Shown here: positions 41,226-49,699 of the stretch, piece after piece
Position numbering within the stretch: the first letter of the stretch is position 1
How the letters are laid out: each line of letters begins with the position of its first letter
NCBI RefSeq assembly: GCF_022317005.1
Contig: NZ_CP081006.1
Span: forward strand, 3,968,001 to 4,032,000
Direction of reading: 5' to 3'
Length of the DNA stretch: 64,000 bases
From: Mycobacterium sp. IDR2000157661
Lineage (GTDB): Bacteria; Actinomycetota; Actinomycetes; Mycobacteriales; Mycobacteriaceae
The notes under the pieces: model-generated
What the model saw: the letters and a program-made list of their open reading frames with translations, nothing else
Told to the model about the DNA's origin: nothing
Database searches by the model: none
Program-made: the position numbers and the translations under genes

Positions 41226-42155
41226 GTGAGTGTCACATTCGTATCACCGAGTGACCGGCTTCGCCGGCGCATCGTCGCCGATTTCGAGCGCAGCGCCGGC
41301 CGGCATGACGACCCAGCGGTCTACGGCGGCCCGCCAGGCGATCCGGGGCTGCTTGGGCCGGGGAGCGTGTCCTGGGAGGTCAACGCCGACCTGGCGGCGG
41401 TGTCGCAGGCCGGGCTGCCTGCGATCGTGCTCGAGATTCTGCACCCGTCCGTGATCGCAGGGGTGCAGGACCTGTCGAACTACCGCGAGGACCCCTTCCA
41501 GCGCGCCAGGGCCACCCTCGGCTACGTCCTGGCCACCACCTTCGGCCACACCGAAGCCGCAACGCGGGTCATCGACCGCGTCCGGCGGGTGCACTCCCAC
41601 GTAACCGGGACCCGGCCGGACGGGGTGGCCTACCGCGCGCTGGATCCCGACTTGATCGCGTGGGTGCACACCTGCATCCCGTGGATGATCTTGCGGGCAT
41701 TCGAACACACGAAACGGTCCCTGTCGCGGCAGGAGAAGGATCGCTACCTCGCCGAGCAGGCGGTGATCGGCAGAATGGGCGGGGCCGACTGGGTACCCAC
41801 CAGCACAGCCGAACTCGACGACTTCGTCGCCACGATGCGCCCGCGGCTGAGCGTGAACGCGCAGACACGTGAGTTCCTCGACTTCCTGATGACCTCTCCG
41901 TTCTTCGGGAACCTGCCCGCGCCGGTGGACCGTCGGCTGCACCGCTTCGCGATTTACGCGGGTATGAGCCGGGCACCGCGGTGGGCGCGCGAGCTCGTGG
42001 GCTACGACCGCCCGGCCGCGCTGACCCGCCGACTCATCGAACCGGCGCTGCAGCTCGATGCCCGGCAGCTGCGCTGGGCGTTCGGCACACCGCGCTACGC
42101 CGAACTGGCACGGGCGCGGGCGGCAGGTGCTGCGACGGAGCTCGTGACGACGTGA
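41226..42155 (+). CDS. DUF2236 (MpaB/latex-clearing-like) family protein
   Basis: A 309-residue protein of the oxygenase MpaB/DUF2236 family: GPGSVSWEVNADLAAVSQAG, the signature ILHPSVIAGVQDLSNYRED, and the second block DLIAWVHTCIPWMILRAFEH. Family members include heme-dependent rubber oxygenase and fungal MpaB, but most bacterial ones are uncharacterised. The conserved histidines could bind heme. Start is GTG 41226, next to an AT-rich tatatct stretch, and its last codons overlap the TetR gene (GTGA). Confidence 0.85.
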   Translation: MSVTFVSPSDRLRRRIVADFERSAGRHDDPAVYGGPPGDPGLLGPGSVSWEVNADLAAVSQAGLPAIVLEILHPSVIAGVQDLSNYREDPFQRARATLGYVLATTFGHTEAATRVIDRVRRVHSHVTGTRPDGVAYRALDPDLIAWVHTCIPWMILRAFEHTKRSLSRQEKDRYLAEQAVIGRMGGADWVPTSTAELDDFVATMRPRLSVNAQTREFLDFLMTSPFFGNLPAPVDRRLHRFAIYAGMSRAPRWARELVGYDRPAALTRRLIEPALQLDARQLRWAFGTPRYAELARARAAGAATELVTT

Positions 42156-42775
42156 TCGACGCCGCACTCATCGGCGCGGTCGGCGGTGCGTCGGGGCGCG
42201 GCAGCATCGACGAGACGGCCGACCGTACCGGCCAACGCATCCTCGATGCTGCCGTGCAGGAAGCCGCCGCCGTTGGCCTGCAACGGATCACGGTGGAGGA
42301 CGTGGTGCGCCGCGCGGGCGTGTCCCGGATGACGGCCTACCGGCGCTACCCCCGTCGCGACGACCTCGTCGAGGCGCTGGTCCGGCGGGAGACCCAGCGG
42401 TTCCTCGCCGCGGTCGCCGACGCGATCGACACCGTGGTGGACCCGCACGAGGGCGTCGCCGAGGCGTTCATCGCGGCGGTCACCTTCGCCCGCGAGCACC
42501 CGATGCTGCGCCGCGCCGGGCAGGTGGAACCAGCGCCGATCGGCGACTCCACGGAACTGGTGAAGATGGGTTCGGCGTTCATCGCCAACTACATTCACGG
42601 CGAGTCGGCGGGCACGCCCGCGCAGTCGGTGCGCTGGGTCGCCGATGTGTTCGCCCGGCTGTTCTTCACCTACATCTCCATGCCGCCCGCCGACCCCGAC
42701 TTCGGCGACGATGCCGAACTGCGCAGGTTCGCACACGACGTCCTGACTCCGATGGTGGAACGCGCGCTGAGCTAG
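42152..42775 (+). CDS. TetR-family repressor
   Basis: A 207-residue TetR regulator from GTG 42152, overlapping the DUF2236 stop. The helix-turn-helix is seen as QRITVEDVVRRAGVSRMTAY followed by RRYPRRDDLVEALV. The C-terminal ligand domain is unassigned. Co-translation with DUF2236 and the divergent esterase upstream suggest it controls one or both, and perhaps the SMR pair that starts 10 nt downstream. No palindromic operator stands out. Confidence 0.9.
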   Translation: MIDAALIGAVGGASGRGSIDETADRTGQRILDAAVQEAAAVGLQRITVEDVVRRAGVSRMTAYRRYPRRDDLVEALVRRETQRFLAAVADAIDTVVDPHEGVAEAFIAAVTFAREHPMLRRAGQVEPAPIGDSTELVKMGSAFIANYIHGESAGTPAQSVRWVADVFARLFFTYISMPPADPDFGDDAELRRFAHDVLTPMVERALS

Positions 42776-42778
42776 GTT
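42773..42778 (+). promoter_or_regulatory. Leaderless-type -10 box (TAGGTT) for the SMR pair
   Basis: TAGGTT ends 6 nt before the GTG at 42785 and overlaps the TetR stop codon (TAG). It allows the SMR genes to be transcribed separately from the TetR operon. Confidence 0.55.
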
Positions 42779-42784
42779 GGTCGG

Positions 42785-43117
42785 GTGACCAAGTGGGCAC
42801 TGCTTCTCGGTGCCATCGCCACCGAGGTGGCCGCAACCCTGTCTTTGCGTGCCGCACAGGATCATTCGGGATGGCTGCTGGTGGTGGTCACCGGGTACCT
42901 CGGCGCGTTCGCGTTGTTGACGATGGTCTTGCGGGCCGGGATTCCGATCGGGGTCGCCTACGGCATCTGGGGTGCGCTTGGCACCGCGGGCACGGCCACG
43001 CTGGCCGCGGTGATCTTCGGCGACCCGTTCACCTGGCCGATCGTCGCCGGCATCGCCCTGATCATCGTCGGCGTGCTGCTCATCGAACTCGGCTCGCATC
43101 GGCCGGCCCAGGCGTGA
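42785..43117 (+). CDS. Small multidrug resistance (SMR) transporter subunit 1
   Basis: A 110-residue four-helix protein of the SMR family. The essential glutamate is in GAIATEVAATLSLRAA near residue 14, and the fourth helix ends IALIIVGVLLIELGS. Paired SMR genes usually form hetero-oligomers, as EbrAB and YkkCD do. The stop overlaps the start of the second SMR gene by one base (TGATG). Substrates may be quaternary cations or guanidinium-type compounds, but cannot be predicted. Confidence 0.9.
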   Translation: MTKWALLLGAIATEVAATLSLRAAQDHSGWLLVVVTGYLGAFALLTMVLRAGIPIGVAYGIWGALGTAGTATLAAVIFGDPFTWPIVAGIALIIVGVLLIELGSHRPAQA

Positions 43118-43440
43118 TGTGGTGGACGCTGGCCGCGGCGATCCTCCTCGAGGTCGTCGCGACGCTGTCGCTGCGAGCCTCCGCCGGTTTCCGCAAGAAG
43201 GCGTGGATCGGCCCCGTGGTGCTCGGTTATCTGGCGTCGTTCTACCTGTTGTGGCTGACGCTGGGACTGGGGATGCCCGTCGGGATCGCGTACGGGGTAT
43301 GGACGGCCTGCGGCGTCGCCCTCGTCGCCCTCATCGCACGGGTGCTGTTCGCCGAACCGCTGACCTGGGTGATGGTCGCAGGCATCGCGCTGATCGTGGC
43401 CGGTGTGCTCACGATCGAGCTGGCCAGCGCCGCACACTGA
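43117..43440 (+). CDS. Small multidrug resistance (SMR) transporter subunit 2
   Basis: A 107-residue four-helix partner of the preceding SMR protein, coupled by TGATG at 43115. The conserved glutamate is in AILLEVVATLSLRAS, and the C-terminal helix reads WVMVAGIALIVAGVLTIELA. The two SMR proteins differ enough to fit an antiparallel heterodimer. The last 32 nt overlap the end of the convergent MFS gene. Confidence 0.9.
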   Translation: MWWTLAAAILLEVVATLSLRASAGFRKKAWIGPVVLGYLASFYLLWLTLGLGMPVGIAYGVWTACGVALVALIARVLFAEPLTWVMVAGIALIVAGVLTIELASAAH

Positions 43441-44581
43441 GCACCCCGGCCAGGGCAAACACCACCACGCCCGCTACCGGCACGGTCACCAGCCCGACCC
43501 GAAGGGTGGTCGCGTCGGCGGTGACGCCGACGATCAGCGGAGCGCCGAAGAAGCCGATGCGCATCAGCCAGGTGACGACCATCAGGCCGCTGCCGGGGCG
43601 CAGTCCCGGAAGCTGGTCGGCGCGGTGCATCGCGGCCGGAATCAGGGTCGCAACCCCTAAACCGGCGGCGGCGAACCCGGCGATCGTGCCGAGGATCGAG
43701 GGGAACGCCAGTGCGGCGCCCATGCCGGCGGCCGTGATGAACCCGCCGGCCCGCACCACTGCGCGTTCGCCCAACCGGTCGACTAGGCGATCTCCGATCA
43801 GCCGTCCGACGACCATCGCCCCGGCCATCCCGACGTAGCCGAGGGCCGCGACCGCGCCCGGTGCCCCGAGAACGTCGCGAAGATACAACGTCGCCCATGA
43901 ACTCCCGGCATCCTCGACAACGGCACCGGCCACCGCGATCACCACCAATGCCAGCAGCGCCGCGTACACCGCAGGGCCCGCGCCGGCGCCCTGGGTACTG
44001 CGCCCCGCCGGCCGGCTGTCAAGGTCGGAGCCCTTCAGCAGGTGGGGATAGGCGATCACGACGACGGCGCTGAAGATCAGCGCAGCGGTCGTCAGGTGCA
44101 CGGTGCGCGAGATGTCCAACGCGATCGCCGCGGCGCCCATCGACCCGCCGAGGATCGCGCCCGCCGACCACACGGCGTGGAACGAGTTGATGATGGACCG
44201 GCCGTAGGCGCGCTGCAGGCGTAAGCCGTGGGCGTTCTGCGCGACGTCTGTCACGGCGTCGGACGCGCCTGCGACGAACAGAGCCGCGGCCAGCATGACG
44301 GGTCCGGCGGCCAGACCGGCGACCACGACGAACGCTGCGATGCCGAAGGTCCCGACGACCGCGACCCGTGCCGAGCGGTACCGCCGGATCAGCGCCGCCG
44401 CCGTCAGTCCCGCGACCAGCGCCCCCGCGGAGAACGCCGCGATCGCCCCGCCGTACACCGCATTGGACAACTGCAGGTCGGCCTTGATCTCCGGGTAGCG
44501 CGGGAGCAGGTTGGCGAACAGGGCACCGTTGCTGCCGAACAGGGCGGCGACCGCGACGCGGGCCCGGCGGTGCTGCGCCAT
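43409..44581 (-). CDS. MFS transporter
   Basis: A 390-residue major facilitator with 12 hydrophobic helices. The N-terminal part reads GSNGALFANLLPRYPEIKAD, and a loop at AALIRRYRSARVAVVG carries the family arginine signature between helices 2 and 3. FHAVWSAGAILGGSMGAAA and LVVTWLMRIGFFGAPLIVG-type helices follow. Substrate is unknown; it may be an efflux or sugar permease. A TAGGGT -10 lies 7 nt before the ATG, so the message is probably leaderless. Confidence 0.82.
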   Translation of the reverse strand: MAQHRRARVAVAALFGSNGALFANLLPRYPEIKADLQLSNAVYGGAIAAFSAGALVAGLTAAALIRRYRSARVAVVGTFGIAAFVVVAGLAAGPVMLAAALFVAGASDAVTDVAQNAHGLRLQRAYGRSIINSFHAVWSAGAILGGSMGAAAIALDISRTVHLTTAALIFSAVVVIAYPHLLKGSDLDSRPAGRSTQGAGAGPAVYAALLALVVIAVAGAVVEDAGSSWATLYLRDVLGAPGAVAALGYVGMAGAMVVGRLIGDRLVDRLGERAVVRAGGFITAAGMGAALAFPSILGTIAGFAAAGLGVATLIPAAMHRADQLPGLRPGSGLMVVTWLMRIGFFGAPLIVGVTADATTLRVGLVTVPVAGVVVFALAGVLSVRRWPARS

Positions 44582-44588
44582 GCGGCCG

Positions 44589-44594
44589 ACCCTA
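44589..44594 (-). promoter_or_regulatory. Leaderless-type -10 box (TAGGGT) for the MFS gene
   Basis: TAGGGT on the minus strand is 7 nt before the ATG at 44581, with no ribosome site between. It matches the hexamer used by the rhodanese gene at 2449. Confidence 0.55.
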
Positions 44595-44701
44595 CCGAGA
44601 TCGCTTGTCCGGCTTGGCCGGGGTTAATACGGGCCCCAACGGGTATGAACTCCGGTCGTGGCGAAGCGCGCAGAAGGTACGGACCGGGCAAGATCAACGA
44701 C

Positions 44702-46837
44702 ATGACTGAGTCCGACGCGTCACTGGCCGAACTGGCGCGCCGCTACGGGGTGGCAACGGAATACGAGGACTGGACCGGCAAGAACATCGCCGTCGCCGAG
44801 TCGACCCTGATCTCGGTGCTCGACGCCCTCGGCGTCGCGGCAGGCACCGGCGACGAGCGGGCCGCCGCCCTTGCCGACCTGGACCGCGACTACTGGACGC
44901 GCTCGCTGCCGCCGACGATCATCGCGCGCTCAGGCAGCGCCAAACCGTTCTGGGTGCACGTCGACCACGGCGATCCGGTCGGCCTGTGGATCCGCCTCGA
45001 GGACGGTTCGGTGCGCACCGGCCTGCGGCAGCTCGAGAACAATCGCCCACCCTTCGACCTCGACGGCCGGCTGATCGGCGAAGCCTCGTTCGAGTTGCCC
45101 GCCGACCTGCCGATCGGCTACCACCGCCTGCATCTGCAGGTCGGCTCGTCGGACATCGGCACACCGATCATCGTCTCTCCCGCCACGCTGGCGCCCCCGC
45201 CCGGGCGGCACTGGGGACTGGCCACCCAGCTCTACAGTGTGCGATCGGAAAACTCTTGGGGCATCGGCGATCTGACGGATCTGACGGACCTCGCCGTGTG
45301 GTCGGCGGCGCGGCATCGGGCCGGCTTCATCCTGGTGAACCCGCTTCATGCGGCGGCGCCGACCGGACCGATGGAACCGTCGCCCTACCTGCCCACCTCG
45401 CGGCGCTTCGTCAACCCGATCTACCTGCGGGTGGAGGCGATACCCGAATACGCCTATGTCCGCCGTCGCGGCCGGATGCGCAAAGCGCGCGAGTACGTGC
45501 AGAGCCGCGCGCACCGCGCCGACAAGATCGACCGCGACTCGGCGTGGAAGGTCAAACGTGCCGCGCTGCATGCCCTGTACCAGGTGCCGCGCTCGGCAGG
45601 GCGCGAACTCGCCTATGCCGCCTACCGCGAGCGCGAGGGCGCCCGCCTCGACGACTTCGCAATCTGGTGCGCGCTGGCCGAGCGGTACGGCGGCGACTGG
45701 CACGGGTGGCCCGAAGAACTTCACCATCCCGCCGCCGCCGCGGTCGCCGAGTACGCCTCCGAACACGCCGATGCCGTCGACTTCCATCGGTGGCTGCAGT
45801 GGCAACTCGACGACCAGCTCACCGCCGCACAGGCCACTGCGGTCCAGTCCGGGATGGATCTGGGCATCATGCACGACCTGGCCGTCGGGGTGGACCCCAA
45901 CGGCGCCGACTCCTGGGCGCTGCAGGACGTGTTGGCGCTCGGCGTCACGGCGGGCGCGCCTCCCGACGAGTTCAACCAACTGGGCCAGGACTGGTCACAG
46001 CCGCCATGGCGCCCCGACCAGCTCGAGAAGCAGGCATACGAGCCGTTCCGCGCATTGGTCAACGCGGTGCTCCGGCACGCAGGCGGGGTGCGCATCGACC
46101 ACATCATCGGGTTGTTCCGGCTCTGGTGGATTCCGCAGGGCGCCCCACCCACCGACGGCACTTACGTGCGCTACGACCACGAGGCGATGATCGGCATCGT
46201 GGCGCTGGAGGCCCACCGCGCCGGCGCCGTCGTCGTCGGCGAGGACCTGGGCACAGTCGAGCCGTGGGTGCGGGACTACCTGCACGATCGTGGGCTGCTC
46301 GGGACGTCGATCCTGTGGTTCGAGGCCGACCGCGACGGTCCCGATGCCACGGGCGGACCACTGCCCGCCGAGCGTTGGCGTGAATTCTGCCTGTCCGCGG
46401 TCACCACGCACGACCTGCCGCCGACGGCGGGTTATCTTGCGGGCGTGCACGTGCGGCTGCGTGAGGAACTCGGGCTGCTGACCCGGCCCGCCGACGAGGA
46501 ACTGGCCGCCGACCGCGAGCAACAGCACGCCTGGCTCGCCGAACTGCGCCGCGTCGGGCTGCTCGACCACGAGCACACCGTTGTCGCCGACGTCGTCGAG
46601 GCATTGCATCGCTATCTCGGCCGCACGCCATCGCGTCTGCTCGCCCTGTCGCTGGCCGACGCGGTCGGCGACCTACGCGCCCAGAACCAGCCGGGAACCA
46701 CCGACGAATACCCGAACTGGCGGATCCCGCTGACCGGTCCGGACGGCAGGAAACTGCTGCTCGAGGACGTGTTCGACGACGAAGGAGCGGCCCGCCTTGC
46801 CGAGGCGATGCGCTCGGCGGTGCACCCGTCGGTGTAA
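44702..46837 (+). CDS. malQ: 4-alpha-glucanotransferase (amylomaltase)
   Basis: A 711-residue GH77 enzyme that transfers glucan segments between alpha-1,4-glucans in glycogen/maltodextrin metabolism. Catalytic motifs are VRIDHIIGLFRLWW (nucleophile Asp), AVVVGEDLGTVEPWVRDYL (acid/base Glu) and TTHDLPPTAGYLAG (transition-state Asp). A family-specific N-terminal beta extension occupies about residues 1-160. It is the homologue of Rv1781c. In M. tuberculosis the neighbour on this side is the ESX-5 locus; here it is the MFS gene. Confidence 0.95.
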   Translation: MTESDASLAELARRYGVATEYEDWTGKNIAVAESTLISVLDALGVAAGTGDERAAALADLDRDYWTRSLPPTIIARSGSAKPFWVHVDHGDPVGLWIRLEDGSVRTGLRQLENNRPPFDLDGRLIGEASFELPADLPIGYHRLHLQVGSSDIGTPIIVSPATLAPPPGRHWGLATQLYSVRSENSWGIGDLTDLTDLAVWSAARHRAGFILVNPLHAAAPTGPMEPSPYLPTSRRFVNPIYLRVEAIPEYAYVRRRGRMRKAREYVQSRAHRADKIDRDSAWKVKRAALHALYQVPRSAGRELAYAAYREREGARLDDFAIWCALAERYGGDWHGWPEELHHPAAAAVAEYASEHADAVDFHRWLQWQLDDQLTAAQATAVQSGMDLGIMHDLAVGVDPNGADSWALQDVLALGVTAGAPPDEFNQLGQDWSQPPWRPDQLEKQAYEPFRALVNAVLRHAGGVRIDHIIGLFRLWWIPQGAPPTDGTYVRYDHEAMIGIVALEAHRAGAVVVGEDLGTVEPWVRDYLHDRGLLGTSILWFEADRDGPDATGGPLPAERWREFCLSAVTTHDLPPTAGYLAGVHVRLREELGLLTRPADEELAADREQQHAWLAELRRVGLLDHEHTVVADVVEALHRYLGRTPSRLLALSLADAVGDLRAQNQPGTTDEYPNWRIPLTGPDGRKLLLEDVFDDEGAARLAEAMRSAVHPSV

Positions 46838-46915
46838 CGCGGGCGGCCCCGTCTCCGGTTTCACATTCGTCACCGCTGCGATATGTTCGCAGCGCACCGA
46901 CCGAGGAGAGATCAC

Positions 46916-47332
46916 GTGAAGAAGCTTGTTGTGTTCAGCGGTGGACTCGTGGCCGTCGGATCAGCGGCGTTGGTGGGCGCCGGCATCTTGGGTTCGGGCG
47001 TAGCCATGTCCCAGCCGAACTACAGCGTGGTCGGCGAGCCGTACAACAAGGCACTGCAGATCCTCAAGCAGCACGGCATCAAGGCCTACTTCGGCGGTTC
47101 GTTCGGCAGCGAGTTGCCGCAGGCGCAGTGCCTGGTCGACCAGCAGAAGGTCACCTCCGGCGGCCGCATGCTGCTGATGCTCGACTGCAGCCAGAACGCC
47201 GTCGACCAGATCGCGCAAATGGGTCCGGCCGGTGGCCCGACGGTCGGTGGCAACGGCATCACCACGGTCACCCCGACGCCCGTCGTGCCGATCCAGGGCG
47301 CACCCGGCGCCGGCGCGCCGCCACCCGGCTGA
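46916..47332 (+). CDS. Mycobacterial secreted protein of unknown function
   Basis: A 138-residue protein from GTG 46916, with GAGGAGAG upstream and a TATGTT -10 at 46882. The N-terminal hydrophobic stretch VKKLVVFSGGLVAVGSAALV is a signal peptide or anchor. The mature part contains NYSVVGEPYNKALQILKQHG, two cysteines (QAQCLVDQ and LMLDCSQ) that can pair, and a Pro/Gly-rich tail. The VVGEPYNKALQILKQHG segment recalls a PASTA-like unit, but this is weak. It stops 4 nt before the convergent SRPBCC gene. Confidence 0.75.
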   Translation: MKKLVVFSGGLVAVGSAALVGAGILGSGVAMSQPNYSVVGEPYNKALQILKQHGIKAYFGGSFGSELPQAQCLVDQQKVTSGGRMLLMLDCSQNAVDQIAQMGPAGGPTVGGNGITTVTPTPVVPIQGAPGAGAPPPG

Positions 47333-47336
47333 CGCG

Positions 47337-47771
47337 TCAGCCCTCGACCATCTCCCGCAGGTTGACCAGCGTTCGGCTCATATTGCGGCCGACCTGACGC
47401 GCGGCCACTCGGTCGGCGATCAGTCCGAGCACGTTGCCAGCCGACTCGTAGGCCAACCGAAAAGTGACCTTCGTGCGTCCGTCGTCGGTCTCGCGAAGCC
47501 GGAACCGGCCACGCTGAGAAACGCCGGTCAGCGCGGTCCACGACAGCTCGCGGGGCGGGTCGAACTCGACCACCTCGACCGTGCCGCCGATCGGCACGGA
47601 ACCCACCTTCCAGTGCACGGTGTAGCGCGCGCCCAACCCGGCCGGGTCGTCGCTGAGCGTCTCGAACCGGTTCAGGCTGGCCATGAACTGCGGATAGCAG
47701 CCCGGATCGCTGACCACCTTCCAGATCGTGTCCCGGTCCGCGTCGATGACGCACTGCCGTTGGACCCTCAT
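47337..47771 (-). CDS. SRPBCC (polyketide cyclase/START-type) protein
   Basis: A 144-residue single SRPBCC domain: RQCVIDADRDTIWKVVSDPG, a hydrophobic ligand cavity segment GGTVEVVEFDPPRELSWTAL, and a C-terminal helix (RQVGRNMSRTLVNLREMV). It probably binds a lipid or hydrophobic ligand, which is unknown. Its ATG at 47771 is the last base triplet after a 32-bp repeat unit and follows the repeat's MSACAKKRANR mini-ORF with an ATGA overlap. Confidence 0.82.
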   Translation of the reverse strand: MRVQRQCVIDADRDTIWKVVSDPGCYPQFMASLNRFETLSDDPAGLGARYTVHWKVGSVPIGGTVEVVEFDPPRELSWTALTGVSQRGRFRLRETDDGRTKVTFRLAYESAGNVLGLIADRVAARQVGRNMSRTLVNLREMVEG

Positions 47772-47832
47772 CGGTTCGCTCTCTTCTTCGCGCAGGCGCT
47801 CATCGGTTCGCTCTCTTCTTGGCGCAAGCGTC
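47769..47832 (-). repeat. Two tandem 32-bp ATGA-bounded repeat copies (diverged) before the SRPBCC gene
   Basis: Copies at 47769-47800 and 47801-47832 are near-identical, differing at four bases. Read on the minus strand, the copy next to the gene begins ATGAGCGCCTGCGCGAAG. It encodes MSACAKKRANR and ends in CGATGA, whose ATG is the SRPBCC start. The distal copy lacks an ATG start (GAC GCT TGC). Unit length, layout and the GCGCGAAGA core match the 26.1-kb repeat, but the 3' halves differ. Confidence 0.75.
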
Positions 47833-47858
47833 CCCTGCCCTTCGGGCGTGGGCCCACA

Positions 47859-48704
47859 TCAGCCGATCACCGGGAGCCGTCGCTTCGCCGCCAGCCGGTC
47901 CACGCCGCTCTGCAGGCTGTTGAGGACCTTGTCGTTGATGACGTCGTCTTCGCTGGACGCGATGTCGTCGGCATCGATCGGATCCTGCACCTCGATGGCG
48001 ATCTTCGTGGGCAGCGGCAGCCGCGGCACCATGTCGCTGACGGCCAGGCCCCACGGCGGCGCCAGCAGGATGGGCACGCTCTTCAACCGCGCCATCTTGT
48101 CGACCATCAACAGCTTGGCCAGCCATTGCCCGCGGTCGAGGAACAGCGCGGCCTCCTGGCCTCCGACGCTGGCGACGGGCACGATCGGCACCCCGGCCTC
48201 ACGGGCGAGCCGCACGTAGCCCTTGCGTCCGCCGAAGTCGACCCGGTGCCGCTGCCAGGACGGTCGGAACACCTCGTAGTCCCCGCCGGGATACACCAGC
48301 AACGCCGCGCCCGACTTCAGCGCCATGGTGGCGTTGTCGTGGTTGGCCGCCACCGTGCCGAACTTGCGCAGTGATCCCAGTCCCGGCATCGAGACGACGA
48401 GGTTGTGCGCGAGTTGGTAGAAAGGCCGCTCGACGCCGAAGTACGAGCAGAACGCGAGCGTGAAGACGAAGGTGTCCGGCGGTAGATTGCCGCCGCTGTG
48501 ATTGCCCACGAGCAACACGGGCCCGTCGGCGGGGATCCGGTCGAGTCCCTGGACATCGGCGCGGAAGTACAGGGACGCCAACAACCACAGGCCCGGCAAC
48601 TGCTCGCGGATGTAGTCGGCGTCGCGCTGGTCGAGGTCGGCCTTGGGGACCCGGGCCGCCACCTGATCCTTGGCCCATCCGAGAACGTCGTCGATCCCCG
48701 CCAT
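47859..48704 (-). CDS. PlsC-superfamily acyltransferase
   Basis: A 281-residue membrane-associated acyltransferase. The N-terminal motif is VLLVGNHSGGNLPPD, where the usual NHxxxxD spacing is stretched. The second block is ALLVYPGGDYEVFRPS (the FPEG-like motif reads YPGGD), and the third is AREAGVPIVPVASVGGQE. This matches the diacylglycerol/monoacylglycerol acyltransferase-like branch rather than canonical PlsC. It may esterify glycerolipids. It lies divergently next to the PF10118 hydrolase gene. Confidence 0.8.
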   Translation of the reverse strand: MAGIDDVLGWAKDQVAARVPKADLDQRDADYIREQLPGLWLLASLYFRADVQGLDRIPADGPVLLVGNHSGGNLPPDTFVFTLAFCSYFGVERPFYQLAHNLVVSMPGLGSLRKFGTVAANHDNATMALKSGAALLVYPGGDYEVFRPSWQRHRVDFGGRKGYVRLAREAGVPIVPVASVGGQEAALFLDRGQWLAKLLMVDKMARLKSVPILLAPPWGLAVSDMVPRLPLPTKIAIEVQDPIDADDIASSEDDVINDKVLNSLQSGVDRLAAKRRLPVIG

Positions 48705-48799
48705 GCAACGTCATATTGACAGGGCGAGCGAACCTGAAACCTGCGTTCCCACCTAGTTCTCCTAGACTGCGGTACACAAGGCTTCGACAGGAGGCTGAC

Positions 48800-49699
48800 A
48801 TGCTGCGACCCCGCCGCTTCGATCGCGAGATCGACCCGGGTCCCGTGCAGATCCAGGCCCGCCAGGTCAAGTTCGACCTGACCGGCATTCCGCTGGAGTG
48901 GATCCCCGGACACCCCGTCGCCTCGACGATGATCAACCTGTTCAACGTCGTGCTGCCCGCGGCCGAGCACTGGTTCGTCAAGACCTACAACGAGGCGCTG
49001 CCACTGGTCGCCGATCCCAAGCTCGCCGACGACATCCGCGGGTTCGTCGGCCAGGAGGCCACCCACGCCGCCGCGCACGACCACGTCATCGAGGAGTTCC
49101 TCGTCGGCAACGGCGTCGACCCGGCGCCCATGCTGGACGCCGTCGACTACATTTTCGAAAAGGTCTTGGCGCCAACAGATTCCACCGATCCCGAGCGACG
49201 GCTCAACAACCTCTGCGAGCGGTTGTGGTTCATCGCGGCGATCGAGCACTATACGGCCGTGCTGGGTGACTTCGCGCTCAACTCCAGCTGGGACGAGCAC
49301 AACGCGAACCCGACGATGGTCGACCTTTTCCGCTGGCACGGCAGCGAGGAGGTCGAGCACCGCTGCGTCGCCCACGACACGGCGGTGTACTTCCACGACA
49401 GTTACCCTGACCGCATCCGGGCCATGGTGACGGCGGCGACCATGATCTTCGCGTTCTTCCAGCGCGGCACCTGGTATCTGCTCAAGTCGGACCCCACCAG
49501 CGACATCGGGTGGTTGCAGATGCAGCGGCTGCGGATGCAGGACTCCAAGCTGGGTCTGCTGCCCACGTTCCGGACCCTGTTCGGAGCCAACACCCTGACC
49601 TACTTCCGGCCCGGTTTCTCGCCGGAGGAAATGGGCTCGACCGCTCAGGCCGTCGCCTACCTGGCCACCTCGCCGGCCGCGCGGGCCGCTCACCTTTGA
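48800..49699 (+). CDS. PF10118-type predicted metal-dependent hydrolase
   Basis: A 299-residue protein of the bacterial 'metal-dependent hydrolase' family, helical with conserved histidines and glutamates (FVGQEATHAAAHDHVIEEFL, IEHYTAVLG, HGSEEVEHRCVAHD) that resemble a diiron or zinc site. No activity is established. I chose ATG 48800, with AGGAGG upstream, over earlier in-frame starts. Its stop overlaps the ferredoxin reductase start (TGATG), so a redox partner is directly coupled, and an oxygenase role looks more likely than simple hydrolysis. Confidence 0.82.
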   Translation: MLRPRRFDREIDPGPVQIQARQVKFDLTGIPLEWIPGHPVASTMINLFNVVLPAAEHWFVKTYNEALPLVADPKLADDIRGFVGQEATHAAAHDHVIEEFLVGNGVDPAPMLDAVDYIFEKVLAPTDSTDPERRLNNLCERLWFIAAIEHYTAVLGDFALNSSWDEHNANPTMVDLFRWHGSEEVEHRCVAHDTAVYFHDSYPDRIRAMVTAATMIFAFFQRGTWYLLKSDPTSDIGWLQMQRLRMQDSKLGLLPTFRTLFGANTLTYFRPGFSPEEMGSTAQAVAYLATSPAARAAHL

